Assembly (NCBI GenBank): GCA_016709385.1
Contig: JADJMW010000022.1
Span: 372,001 to 436,000 of the forward strand
DNA from: Candidatus Rubrivivax defluviihabitans
Lineage (GTDB): Bacteria > Pseudomonadota > Gammaproteobacteria > Burkholderiales > Burkholderiaceae_C
Direction: 5' to 3'
Length of the DNA stretch: 64,000 nucleotides
The notes under the pieces are model-generated. The model was not told the DNA's origin, did no database searches, and saw nothing but the letters and a program-made list of their open reading frames with translations. The position numbers and the translations under genes are program-made. Positions 13,630 to 21,983 of this stretch are shown here, one piece after another. The number at the start of each line of letters is the position of its first letter. Positions within the stretch are counted from its first letter, which is position 1.

Positions 13630-14109
13630 TCAGGCGGCGGTCAACTCCTTGCCTTCGGCGGTGTCGTCAACACGGGGCCGCCAGCGGCCACCCAATTCCT
13701 CGACAACGATGCGCTGGTTGGTCAGCCGCTCGACAGTCTGGATGCGCTCGACGGCACGCTGGATGGGAAGGTTGCCTTCGGCGTGAGCAACGTACAGCAG
13801 GCGCACCAACTTGTCGGCCCATCGCGGCACTTTGCTGGTCTTCTCCCAGCGTGCAACGGACTGGCCATCCGCGCCCATGCGCTTGCCCAGCGCTGGCTGC
13901 GACAGCAGCATTCCGGCGGTGCGCAAGTAGCGCAACTCGGCGCCGGTCAGCACGCCGGCCCGCTTGGTCAACATCGTGCAGATGGCCCGAGTCAAACCCT
14001 CAACGTCTTGAATGGCCACGCCTTCGCCAAAGGGCGTTTTCTGCTTGGTGTAGCCATTGGCCAGCCACACGTTGCGCAAGCCACCGTCGGTGTAGTGATA
14101 CATGCTCAT
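13630..14109 (-). CDS. HTH antitoxin partner of a DUF4258 protein
   Basis: A 159-residue protein with a short N-terminal beta region (MYHYTDGGLRNVWLANGY) and a C-terminal helix-turn-helix (LTGAELRYLRTAGMLLSQPA, then LGKRMGADGQSVARWEK), resembling the MqsA-type antitoxins paired with small toxins. The start at 14109 makes an ATGA overlap with the stop of the DUF4258 gene; ATG at 14103 is a close alternative. The family usually represses its own operon, and a perfect palindrome at 14427-14443 is a good operator candidate. No zinc-binding Cys set like that of MqsA is obvious. Confidence 0.8.
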   Translation of the reverse strand: MSMYHYTDGGLRNVWLANGYTKQKTPFGEGVAIQDVEGLTRAICTMLTKRAGVLTGAELRYLRTAGMLLSQPALGKRMGADGQSVARWEKTSKVPRWADKLVRLLYVAHAEGNLPIQRAVERIQTVERLTNQRIVVEELGGRWRPRVDDTAEGKELTAA

Positions 14110-14342
14110 GCTCCGTCTATGCCTATCACCGTGACCACCACCAAGCCGGTTGCCGGGTACTCCAAGTACACCACCGCCGCAATATTCACCCCAGCCACGA
14201 AACGCTGCATCTGGCATCGCAGGCCCGTGTGACGCAACTCCGGCTCAGGCGGCCTCGCCATCACACCCCGGGTCAGCACTTCCATCGGCATCGGCATGGT
14301 GACGTGCCGCTGCTTCATACGTTGCCGCGCGTGCGCGGTCAT
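14106..14342 (-). CDS. DUF4258 domain protein, probable toxin
   Basis: A 78-residue DUF4258 protein. The start TAHARQRMKQRHVT is the conserved helix (xHAxxRMxxRxI) and is followed by beta strands with CQMQRFVAGVNIAAVVYLEY and LVVVTVIG. DUF4258 proteins have the RelE/MqsR-like size and are usually followed by an HTH gene, as here, so toxin activity is a reasonable but unproven inference. It is the first gene of the pair. Confidence 0.82.
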   Translation of the reverse strand: MTAHARQRMKQRHVTMPMPMEVLTRGVMARPPEPELRHTGLRCQMQRFVAGVNIAAVVYLEYPATGLVVVTVIGIDGA

Positions 14343-14426
14343 GACGACGTTCGTTCGCCGAGTCGGCCGCGCTTGCGCGAATGTGCCGTTCGAGCTGACG
14401 TTGGGAAGGTTGCGTCAAGGCTGCAT

Positions 14427-14443
14427 CCTATCAATTTGATAGG
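14427..14443. promoter_or_regulatory. Perfect 17-bp palindrome, operator candidate
   Basis: CCTATCAATTTGATAGG has 8-bp arms around one central base. It lies 85 bases upstream of the DUF4258 gene and 1 base past the end of the integrase C-terminal fragment. MqsA-like antitoxins bind CCT...AGG palindromes, which this resembles. Confidence 0.65.
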
Positions 14444-14444
14444 T

Positions 14445-14654
14445 TCACGCGGCGACGGTTTCGCGCAACCCCGGCTTCGTCGCGGCCTTTGCGTCGAAGG
14501 CCACTCCCGCCTGCTCAAGAATCCACGATTCAATCTTTTCGTGGTGCACGCGCAGCAGGTCGAGCGGGCGCCGGATGTAGTTCTGCTCTCGCACACCCTG
14601 AGGTGCGTGCCCTTGAATCTGCGCGCTCACGCCACAGGGGTTTTCCAGCCACTC
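14445..14654 (-). pseudogene. Tyrosine integrase fragment, C-terminal part with catalytic Tyr
   Basis: The reading frame from EWLENPCGVSAQIQGHAPQG through QNYIRRPLDLLRVHHEKIE to the end matches the C-terminal 65-70 residues of P4-type integrases (usual pattern EWVEVPAGVVAQIMGHKPS...KHYxxRPLDLLR). The likely catalytic Tyr is at 14577-14579. Upstream of EWLE the similarity stops abruptly. The fragment lies upstream, in its own reading direction, of the Arg/His fragment (13308-13622), the reverse of a normal gene order. Confidence 0.8.
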
Positions 14655-14800
14655 GCCCCCGGCAGAGGCCGAAATGCGCGCGCAACGGGTCGCACGAGCG
14701 CACGAGTTCCAGCTCGAACCGCGGGGCGTTGACCGCAAGCGGAATCTGGCGCAGCTCGCGGCGGCCGCGCCCGTCCCGCCCCGCCGGGTCGGCGTAAGCG

Positions 14801-15223
14801 TCAGCGCCCGGCGCTGGCGTGGCGCTGCGATGCGCCGGCGGCCGCGGGTCCGTCACGCAGCGGTTCAATCAGCGCGGCGACGAGCGGGTCGGTGCCGCTG
14901 CCGCTCGGCAGCGCGGGCGCGATCGCATTCGGCTGGTGCGCGAACAGCCGCGCGAAGGACTCCGCGAGCGGGTCGCTCGCGGCGAGCGCCGGCTGGCGCC
15001 GAATGCCGTCGCGCAACGGCACGACGAGCGCCGCGACGAGCGGGTCGGTGTCGCGCTGGGCAGCCGTCACGGGCTGGTGCGTTGCGGGCTGGTGTGCGAG
15101 CATGCGCTCGAAGCTGGCCGCGGCGCCGTCCTGCGCGAGGCAGGTTCCGGCGGCCATCGCCAGGGCCAGGGCGATGCTGGCGCTGCGGGTCTGGAGGCTG
15201 AGGGTGTTGAGCGAAGTGGTCAT
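14801..15223 (-). CDS. Secreted protein with internal duplication, hypothetical
   Basis: A 140-residue protein with a Sec signal peptide (residues 1-30, hydrophobic core SIALALAMAAGTCL, cleavage near AQD). The mature part is two imperfect repeats of about 45 residues: each has an F-x-R-x-x-AHQP segment followed by TDPLVAAL-x-x-PLRDG. No Cys remain after cleavage. Family unknown. It is divergent from the large winged-helix ATPase (start 15401) with a 177-base shared promoter region, which suggests regulation by that protein. Localisation is probably periplasmic. Confidence 0.75.
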   Translation of the reverse strand: MTTSLNTLSLQTRSASIALALAMAAGTCLAQDGAAASFERMLAHQPATHQPVTAAQRDTDPLVAALVVPLRDGIRRQPALAASDPLAESFARLFAHQPNAIAPALPSGSGTDPLVAALIEPLRDGPAAAGASQRHASAGR

Positions 15224-15400
15224 GATGTCGGTCTCCTTGGGTTGCGGGTGGTGGTTCGCGGGGCCTTCGGTTGTCGCGCTGCCCCTTGCGCTGTTGACGG
15301 AATGAATGCTGCGCCGGCACGTCCCGGTTGTCGGTAAGACAGGGTTAAAAGGCGGTTAATCAGCAATCGAGGGCCTGCACTGCCGCTGCGGGCATCACCG

Positions 15401-17953
15401 ATGACGCCGACCACGTATCGATTCGGGCGCTTTCACCTGCAGCCGCAGACGCGCCAGTTGCTCGTCGACGGGCAGCCCGCCAGGCTCGGCGCACGCGCCT
15501 TCGACCTGCTGCTCGCGCTCGTCGAGCGGCGCGAACGCATGGTCCCGCGCGGCGAGTTGTTCCAGCTCGTCTGGCCGGGCCGCGTGGTCGAGGACCAAAA
15601 CCTCAAGGTCCAGGTGGTCGCGCTGCGCAAGCTGCTCGGCGAGGCGATCATCCAGACCGTCCCCGGGCGCGGCTACCGCTTTGCCGCCGAGGTCGACGAC
15701 GGCGGCACGACAACCATCGCCCCGCCGCCCGCGCCGACCCCGCCGCCGAGTGCGGCGGCACCGACCAACCTCGGCGCGGCACTCGGCACGCTGTTCGGGC
15801 GCGAAGGCGATCTCGCGGCGCTGCACGGCCTGCTGGCGGGCGAACGTCTGGTGACGCTGTGCGGTGCCGGCGGCATCGGCAAGACGAGGCTGGCACGCCG
15901 CGTCGCGCGCGAGAGGTTCGACCACCATCCCGACGGCGTGTGGCTGGTCGAACTCGCACCACTGGCCGATGGCGCGCTCGTGGCCGCCACCACCGCGCGT
16001 GCGCTCGGCTTCGCGCCGACGGCCGAGCGCAGCAGCGCCGAAGGGCTGGCGCGTTCGCTGGCGGCGTTCCGGCTGCTCATCGTGCTCGACAACTGCGAGC
16101 ATCTGATCGACGCGGCGGCAGCGCTCGCCGAGGCACTGCTCGCTCATGCGCCACAGGTGAAGCTGCTCGCGACGAGCCAGGTGGCTCTGCACTTGCCGGG
16201 CGAGCAGGTCTACCGGCTCGGTGCCCTGGCGCTGCCGGCGCCCGGCGACGGCGCGGATTCAGCCGCGGTCGATCTGTTCGTCAGCCGCGTGCGCGCGGCC
16301 GACGCCCGTTTCGCGCTCACGTCTGCCCATCACGACGCCGTGGTCGACATCTGCCGCCACCTCGACGGCTTGCCGCTCGCCCTGGAACTGGCCGCGGCGC
16401 GGGTGCCCACGCTGGGCGTGCAGGGGGTGCGCGAGCGCCTGGGCGAACGCCTGCGCCTGCTCACCGGCGGTGCGCGCGGCGCGCCCAGCCGGCAGCAGAC
16501 CTTGCGCGACGCGCTGCAATGGAGCCACGCGCTGCTCGGGCCCGACGAGCAGGCGGTGCTGCGCCGCCTGGGCGTGTTCGCCGGCAGCTTCGGCCTCGGC
16601 GCCGCGCAGCAGGTCTGCGCCGACGCGCAGATCGACGCCTGGGCCGTGCTCGACCACCTGGCGGCGCTGGTCGACAAGTCGCTCGTCCTCACCGAGCCCG
16701 GCGAGCCGCCGCGTTATCGCCTGCTCGAGAGCACGCGTGCGCTCGCGCTCGAGGAGCTGCAGCGCTGCGGCGAGCTGGGCCTCTGCCGCAAGGCGCACGC
16801 GCACGCGACCGCCGGGCTGATGCACCAGGCCTACGAGACCCAGCCCACGATGGCGGGCCTGGCCTGGATCGCGCAGTGGCTGTGCGAGACCGACAACCTG
16901 CGCGAGGCCATGGCCTGGTCGCTCGGCGCGCAGGGCGACATGCGCGTGGCGGCCGAGCTGTTCAGCAGCGCGGGCGCGTTCTGGCACCTGTCAGGCTGGA
17001 TCGGCGAAGGGGTGGCCCACTACCGCGCGCTGCAGCCGCGCATCGACCCGGCGTGGCCGGCCGAACTGCGCGCCCGCATCGCGCTGGCCGTCGCACGGCT
17101 GTCTGCCTTCTACGGCATCGATCCCGGCGAAGGTGCGCGGGCCGCGCGCGAGGCGGTGGGCTTGCTGCGCGAAAGCGGCAATCCGCAGCGCCTGTACACG
17201 GCTCTGTACTTCCTGATTCCGTTGGCCGAGCGCGTGAGTTCGTTCGACGAGATCGAGCCCGCGCTGGCCGAGATGCGCGCGCTCGAGCGGCCGGACTGGC
17301 CGCCCGCGCTGCGCCTGCAGGGGCGCTGGGCCCAGGCGCGCCAGTTGCCGCGCCAGGGCCGTTCGCTCGAATACCGCGACGCCTTCGTGCGCGAGGTGCA
17401 ACTGTGCAGCGCCATGGGCGACGATCGCTCGGCCTGGCTGGCGGCGCATTCGGTGGCGCTGGCCGAACTCCAGCTCGGGCGCCCGAACGATGCCGTGCAG
17501 GTGCTCGCCGGCGTCGCCGCGCAAATCCGCTCGCGCGGCATGCAGCGCCAGTTCGTCTACCAGATCGCGATGCTGGCCACGGCGCGCATCGTCGCCGGCG
17601 ACGCGCAGGCCGCTGGGGCCGACCTGCATGAAGCGGTGGCGCTGCTGCGCGGCGAAGGCGCGCTGTGGTGGCTTGGCGACAGCCTGGGCCGGGTCGCCGC
17701 GCGGCGCGGCGACTTCGACGCGGCAGCGCGCCTGCAGGGCTGGGCCATGGCCCGCACCGCCGAGCGCGGGGACCGGCGCGGCCCGGTCATGCAGGCCGAG
17801 AGCGAACGCCTGGCCGCCGAGCTCGCCCCGCGCCTGGATGCCGAGCGGCTGCGCACGCTGCAGGCCGAGGGCGCGCTGCTCGACGATGCCGCGGTGGCCG
17901 CGCTGGCGCTGGGGGCGGCGCCGATGGAACCGCCGAGCCGCCGAGTTCCTTGA
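15401..17953 (+). CDS. Winged-helix STAND ATPase transcriptional regulator
   Basis: An 850-residue regulator. Residues 5-97 form an OmpR/PhoB-type winged helix (FDLLLALVERRERMVPRGEL, then LKVQVVALRKLLG and VPGRGYRF). A Pro-rich linker (about 105-128) leads to an NB-ARC-like STAND ATPase: GREGDL, Walker A GAGGIGKTR (155-163), Walker B LLIVLDNCEH (about 226-235) and the winged-helix tail typical of the COG3903 group. The C-terminal 400 residues look like TPR-like helical repeats rich in Ala and Arg. Such proteins are signal-gated activators; the signal is unknown. The divergent secreted repeat protein is the natural target. Confidence 0.9.
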   Translation: MTPTTYRFGRFHLQPQTRQLLVDGQPARLGARAFDLLLALVERRERMVPRGELFQLVWPGRVVEDQNLKVQVVALRKLLGEAIIQTVPGRGYRFAAEVDDGGTTTIAPPPAPTPPPSAAAPTNLGAALGTLFGREGDLAALHGLLAGERLVTLCGAGGIGKTRLARRVARERFDHHPDGVWLVELAPLADGALVAATTARALGFAPTAERSSAEGLARSLAAFRLLIVLDNCEHLIDAAAALAEALLAHAPQVKLLATSQVALHLPGEQVYRLGALALPAPGDGADSAAVDLFVSRVRAADARFALTSAHHDAVVDICRHLDGLPLALELAAARVPTLGVQGVRERLGERLRLLTGGARGAPSRQQTLRDALQWSHALLGPDEQAVLRRLGVFAGSFGLGAAQQVCADAQIDAWAVLDHLAALVDKSLVLTEPGEPPRYRLLESTRALALEELQRCGELGLCRKAHAHATAGLMHQAYETQPTMAGLAWIAQWLCETDNLREAMAWSLGAQGDMRVAAELFSSAGAFWHLSGWIGEGVAHYRALQPRIDPAWPAELRARIALAVARLSAFYGIDPGEGARAAREAVGLLRESGNPQRLYTALYFLIPLAERVSSFDEIEPALAEMRALERPDWPPALRLQGRWAQARQLPRQGRSLEYRDAFVREVQLCSAMGDDRSAWLAAHSVALAELQLGRPNDAVQVLAGVAAQIRSRGMQRQFVYQIAMLATARIVAGDAQAAGADLHEAVALLRGEGALWWLGDSLGRVAARRGDFDAAARLQGWAMARTAERGDRRGPVMQAESERLAAELAPRLDAERLRTLQAEGALLDDAAVAALALGAAPMEPPSRRVP

Positions 17954-18055
17954 CCGTCGCCGCGGCCGCCTTGTCGGCACGGCCCGGGCATTGCAGGTTG
18001 TGGCCCGGGTGCCGGCAGCTGCAACGCGGCTGCCGAGTCCTGCGATCGTTCGGGT

Positions 18056-18397
18056 TCAGTGTTCGTGGCTGATCGAGCGTTGGCGCATGCGGCGCGAGTC
18101 ACTCCCGCGGCGCCACAGGCGCATGAGCAAGCGCGCGGCGCGTGCCAGCGCGTTGTCCAGCGCAGTGCGCCAGTCGTTGGCCACGGAAGCAACGACCACC
18201 GACCCTGCGCCATCGGTCCGCAGTTCCACCTGGCAGCGCTTGTCGATGCCGCCGCGCGGGCCGTTCACGTCCGACATCTGCACGTCGGCGCGCGGCACCA
18301 GCCAGCCCAGGCGCCGCAACACGAAGCGCACGCGGCGTTCGGTCAGGTCGCGCAAGTCGGTGGCTTGCGGATGGCGGGACTTGAAGAGCACTTGCAT
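18056..18397 (-). CDS. HPF/RaiA family ribosome-associated protein
   Basis: A 113-residue protein beginning MQVLFKSRHPQATDLRDLTE with the RaiA/HPF alpha-beta fold: a strand, helix RRVRFVLRRLGWLV, then strands VQMSDVNG and KRCQVELRT, and a C-terminal basic helix (DNALARAARLLMRLWRR). Short HPF-type proteins bind the small ribosomal subunit near the decoding centre and inactivate ribosomes in stress or stationary phase. The ATG at 18397 follows GGAG; an upstream start at 18481 would add an unrelated tail. It is a second, stand-alone copy rather than the one usually found beside rpoN. Confidence 0.8.
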   Translation of the reverse strand: MQVLFKSRHPQATDLRDLTERRVRFVLRRLGWLVPRADVQMSDVNGPRGGIDKRCQVELRTDGAGSVVVASVANDWRTALDNALARAARLLMRLWRRGSDSRRMRQRSISHEH

Positions 18398-18786
18398 CAC
18401 GGATCTCCATCGGGGTTGCAGGACGAGCGGAATTTGCGACACCTGTCGACTCTTGAAAAGCAGAATTTCGAGAACGGACACTTCGGATATACCTGAATGC
18501 AGGACGCGGTTGCCGCGGCAGACTGCGGCGCTTCGCGACCGTGGACGGCGGGCGCGGCCCGTGGCGGCGCCGGCATCTCGGTCCAGCCGTCTTTTCCGAA
18601 CCCGGGTTCACGGAAGTTCTTCTTTATCCGACAGCCCAGCGCCACCACATTCGGTGGTGTCCGAACTTCTGCGAGACCCGACCCTGCAACCTCGCTTCCG
18701 CTGCGGCCACGGCTGAATTCCGACGACCCTCACGCGCTTCGGGCGACGCCCCGGCGCCCACTCCCTCACGACAGAAAGGCAACACC
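18398..18786. other. Intergenic region between hpf-like and TerB-like genes
   Basis: A divergent promoter region of about 390 bases without a supportable gene. AT-richer words (TTGAAAAGCAGAATTTC at about 18453-18469) near the hpf-like start could include its promoter, but I cannot fix the boxes. Confidence 0.35.
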
Positions 18787-19221
18787 ATGCGCTCCTATCC
18801 TCGCAACAGCCCCGAAGCCGCCGCACGCATCGTGGCGCTGGTCCTGATCGCCGACGGCCACGTGTGCCGCTCGGAGTTCGACGTGTTCGAGCAACTGGAC
18901 GGATCGCGCGAACTCGGACTGGCTCCGGGCAGCCTGCCCCGCATCGTCCAGGTCCTGTGCGAAGACCTGCTGATGGGTCGCTTCGGTGGCGGCTCGATGC
19001 TGGGCGCCGTGGACGACCATGCCCTGGCATCGCTGATGCGCGAAGTGGACGAGCCGGCGCTTCAGCGCAAGGTGCTTCGGCTGGCGGTTGCCGCCGCGCG
19101 CGCCGATCGTCACCTGGCCGACGGCGAAACCCTGGTGCTGGCGGCGGCGCGCCGCCATTGGGGCCTCGAGGACGAAGCCGAAGCAGGCCGCCTCGCCGCG
19201 GCCGACCTGCAAGCCGCCTGA
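18787..19221 (+). CDS. TerB-like protein
   Basis: A 144-residue helical protein resembling the TerB/DjlA-type fold: the first helices contain AARIVALVLIADGHV with the typical metal-site-like D-G-x-V, and a second copy of the pattern occurs at LAVAAARADRHLADGE, near EALV-type residues. TerB domains are found in tellurite-resistance proteins and in many stress proteins; their function is not settled. The gene lies tail-to-tail with the LysR gene (10-base gap). AGAAAGG precedes the ATG. Confidence 0.7.
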   Translation: MRSYPRNSPEAAARIVALVLIADGHVCRSEFDVFEQLDGSRELGLAPGSLPRIVQVLCEDLLMGRFGGGSMLGAVDDHALASLMREVDEPALQRKVLRLAVAAARADRHLADGETLVLAAARRHWGLEDEAEAGRLAAADLQAA

Positions 19222-19231
19222 ACGGCAGCGC

Positions 19232-20113
19232 TCAGGCGCGCACCGCGGCGATGACCTGCAGCACCAGCGGGTGATGCTGCCCGCGGCGCGAGCGGATGGC
19301 GTGAATCTCCTCCTTCACGTCGTCACTGCGCCCGAGCAGGCGCAGTCCACGCATCAAGCCCACGTCACCGGCCCCCAGGCGGCTGACCGGGAACACTCCC
19401 AGCCCGCGCGCCGCAAAGACCGCCAGCAGCGCGCTGTCTTCGAACTCGCCCACGATGTGCGGCCGCAAGCCCTGGGCCTCGAACCAGCGATCGAGCGTGG
19501 GACGCAGCGCCGAATGGCCGGTCGGCAGCAGCACGGGCAACCGGTTCAGCGACTGCGGAAACCGATCCACCTCGGCCTTGTGCACATGGGCTGCCGGCCC
19601 GTACCACTCCACCGGCGACTCGACGAGCCGTTCGCTCGTCAGGCGCAGGTTGGGGTTGCGCGGCGCCGGTTGCCCGGCCAGCACCAGGTCCAGGTGATGC
19701 AGCGCCAGTTCGGCCAGCAATTGCTCGAATTCGCCTTCGTGACAGACCAGCCGCAACGACGGCGTGGCCAGCACGGGCTCCAGCAGGGTGTGCGCGGCCA
19801 GCTTGGAGATGCCGTCCGACAGCCCGACGGCCAGGCGCGCGAGCTTGCCGCTGGCTGCCTCGCGCACTTCGTCGGGGATCAGCTGGCCCAGCTGAAAGAT
19901 CTCCTCGGCGCGGGCGAAGGCGGCCTGGCCTGCTTCAGTCAGCGCGACGCCTCGGCCGGCGGGCTTGAGCAACTGGTGGCCGAGCGCCTTCTCGAGCTCG
20001 CGCACCTGGGCGCTGATGGTCTGCACCGCCATGTCCAGCCGTTCGGCAGCGCGGGCAAAGCCGCCTTCCTTGGTGACGACCCAGAAGTAGTACAGGTGGC
20101 GGTAGTTGAGCAT
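19232..20113 (-). CDS. nhaR: NhaR-like LysR transcriptional activator
   Basis: A 293-residue LysR protein whose N-terminus MLNYRHLYYFWVVTKEGG and helix MAVQTISAQVRELEKALG are those of NhaR, the Na+-responsive activator of the nhaA antiporter gene. The effector domain (about 95-293) includes the NhaR-type segment IVGEFEDSALLAVFAARGLGVF. The start at 20113 is fixed by homology; longer starts add unrelated sequence. No nhaA is adjacent: the divergent gene encodes a small membrane protein instead, which may be its target. Confidence 0.88.
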   Translation of the reverse strand: MLNYRHLYYFWVVTKEGGFARAAERLDMAVQTISAQVRELEKALGHQLLKPAGRGVALTEAGQAAFARAEEIFQLGQLIPDEVREAASGKLARLAVGLSDGISKLAAHTLLEPVLATPSLRLVCHEGEFEQLLAELALHHLDLVLAGQPAPRNPNLRLTSERLVESPVEWYGPAAHVHKAEVDRFPQSLNRLPVLLPTGHSALRPTLDRWFEAQGLRPHIVGEFEDSALLAVFAARGLGVFPVSRLGAGDVGLMRGLRLLGRSDDVKEEIHAIRSRRGQHHPLVLQVIAAVRA

Positions 20114-20225
20114 GGCCGCTTCATATCGGAAAAACAGAAGTCTATGTCCGTTCAGCACTGGTTTATTCGAATCGCGAGGCGCGCGAGACTCTGCCCCGCT
20201 GTTTTCGACCAAGGAGGAATCGATC

Positions 20226-20642
20226 ATGTTCTACGCACTCGGCTGGTTGTTCGTGCTCGCCCTGCTGGCGCTGTGGTCGCTGGGCGCCTGGGCCCTGCAC
20301 GCGATCGCGGCCTGGACGGTCGCCCATGCCGGCGCCCTGGCGGGTGGATCCGGGGTGGCGCAGGGCCTGCGCGTGCCCGACTGGCTCGCGCCGTGGGTGC
20401 CGCCCGAATTCGCTTCGGCGCTGGATTCGATGGCCGCTGCCCTCGGGCCTGCCATCGAAACCCTGCTCGGATGGGCACCCGCGCTGGAGGGCGGGCTCTC
20501 GGTCGCGATCTGGGTGGTCTGGGGCCTCGGCAGCGCCCTGCTCGTCGTGCTGGGATTCGCGGCCACCACACTGATCGCCGTGCTGCGCCGTCGGGCGTCG
20601 GCGCCTGCGACGCCCTCCGCCAGTCCGGCCGCCGCGCGCTGA
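20226..20642 (+). CDS. Hypothetical membrane protein divergent from nhaR-like gene
   Basis: A 138-residue protein with two clear hydrophobic helices: residues 3-30 (ALGWLFVLALLALWSLGAWA) and about 92-118 (SVAIWVVWGLGSALLVVLGF). The loop between them is probably periplasmic, and a cytoplasmic basic, Ala/Pro-rich tail follows. AAGGAGGA lies 7 bases before the ATG, a strong ribosome binding site. No family is recognised. It shares a 112-base intergenic region with the NhaR-like regulator, so Na+- or pH-dependent control is a reasonable guess. Confidence 0.75.
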   Translation: MFYALGWLFVLALLALWSLGAWALHAIAAWTVAHAGALAGGSGVAQGLRVPDWLAPWVPPEFASALDSMAAALGPAIETLLGWAPALEGGLSVAIWVVWGLGSALLVVLGFAATTLIAVLRRRASAPATPSASPAAAR

Positions 20643-20872
20643 ACCGGGCCGGGGTCCGGTGGCCACGCTGGCGAGCGCTTCGGAGAGTGCCAAGGGCGGT
20701 CGACAAGGCCTTGATGAAGGCCCCGCCACGCCGGGACCCGCAGGTGCCTTGCGGGTCGAGGGTTGCGAAGGCCGTTGCATGGGTGGACTCCGCAGGCTGA
20801 CGGCCCGCCTCATGCCGGGTCAGCGCAGCAGGTGCGAAAACGCTCCCCTTGCTGCCCGCCGAACGCTTCCGC

Positions 20873-21694
20873 TCAGCGGGGGCGCCCCACCGCCAGCACC
20901 GCCAGCGGCTGCTCGGCAGCGGCCAGCGGCAGAGCCGCTCGCAGCGCCGCGTCGTCGAAGGCGCCCACCAGCGTGGCGCCCAGGCCCAGCGCCACGGCCT
21001 GCAACTGCAGGTTCTGCGCCGCCGCGCCGGCTTCCATGGCCACGTAGCGCTCGGCGCGTGCGCCGTAGCGTGCCGCGGTGCGGGAAGGCTCGGCGGCAAT
21101 GACCACGATGGCCGGGGCCTCGGCCACCCAGGCCTGGCCCCGGGCCGCGGCGGCCACGGCAGATCTTGCGTCACCCGGCGCCGGCGCCGCCAGCCGGTGC
21201 CCCTGCGGCGCGTATCGGTACACCCCCGCGGCCAGGCCCTCGACGCGCCCGGCCACCAGGTACAGCACCAGCGGATAGGTGGCGCCGGCCGAAGGCGCCG
21301 TGCGCCCGCCGCCGGCACGGTTCTCGCCCTGCGCCGACCACAACAACTGGCCGGCCTCGGCCGCCGTCAGCGGCTGGGAGGCAAAGCTGCGCCGCGATTG
21401 GCGCTGCGCCAGCGCGGCCTCCAGCGGCAGCGGTCCCGTCGTGCGCGCCGCAGGCAGGTCGAACCCGGCTGCAGCCGCGGGCAGCCACAGCGCGGCGCCT
21501 GCCAGTGCCGTCGCCATGAAGACCATCCCGGCCCGGCCCGAGTGTCTGGCGCGCCGTTCGCGTACGGCCGGCATCTCGGGGAGTTCGTGCTTGCCTGGCA
21601 CCACGCGCAGGTCCACGCGCGACGAAGCGGTCAGCGGAGTGACCCCGAGCGGCAGCAGCGCGCCGCCGACACCGAGGTTGAAGTCGAAGAACAT
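20873..21694 (-). CDS. SagB-type nitroreductase-family protein
   Basis: A 273-residue protein. The C-terminal 200 residues are a nitroreductase domain of the SagB type: LAQRQSRRSFASQPLTAAEA, LLWSAQGENR, PSAGATYPLVLYLVAG, then AERYVAMEAGAAAQNLQL and GLGATLVGAFDD. These bind FMN and act as oxidoreductases; some are peptide-oxidising, most are uncharacterised. The start at 21694 has AAAGAGG well placed. A hydrophobic segment (MVFMATALAGAALWLPAAAAG) follows 57 residues in, so either the protein has a membrane anchor or translation starts there and it is exported. Stand-alone, with no YcaO or peptide gene nearby. Confidence 0.85.
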   Translation of the reverse strand: MFFDFNLGVGGALLPLGVTPLTASSRVDLRVVPGKHELPEMPAVRERRARHSGRAGMVFMATALAGAALWLPAAAAGFDLPAARTTGPLPLEAALAQRQSRRSFASQPLTAAEAGQLLWSAQGENRAGGGRTAPSAGATYPLVLYLVAGRVEGLAAGVYRYAPQGHRLAAPAPGDARSAVAAAARGQAWVAEAPAIVVIAAEPSRTAARYGARAERYVAMEAGAAAQNLQLQAVALGLGATLVGAFDDAALRAALPLAAAEQPLAVLAVGRPR

Positions 21695-21983
21695 GGTCAG
21701 CCTCTTTCGAGCTTTGCGCTGGGCGCGGAGGGCGGCTCCGGCCACACGCGAGGATCCACCGGACGCCTGACATGGGCCGGCATCACCGTTTCCGTCACTT
21801 CGGTGGCACGCGGCGCCCCGCGCCGCGCAGATGATCCGAAGTGCCTGCCGAAGTGCATGCGCCATCATCCCCGGGCCCCACCCGGCGTCAAGCGCGCGAC
21901 GAAAGCGCAGGCGGCCGCACCCCGACAGACGACCCGCGACAGGGGGTGCTCACCACGGCTTATGCTCGCAGCCGGATACGACG

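Noticed and set aside
15859..17631. 590-codon alternative plus-strand frame inside the STAND ATPase gene
   Set aside because: Arg/Ala-rich frame-shifted shadow; the true frame has winged-helix and Walker motifs.
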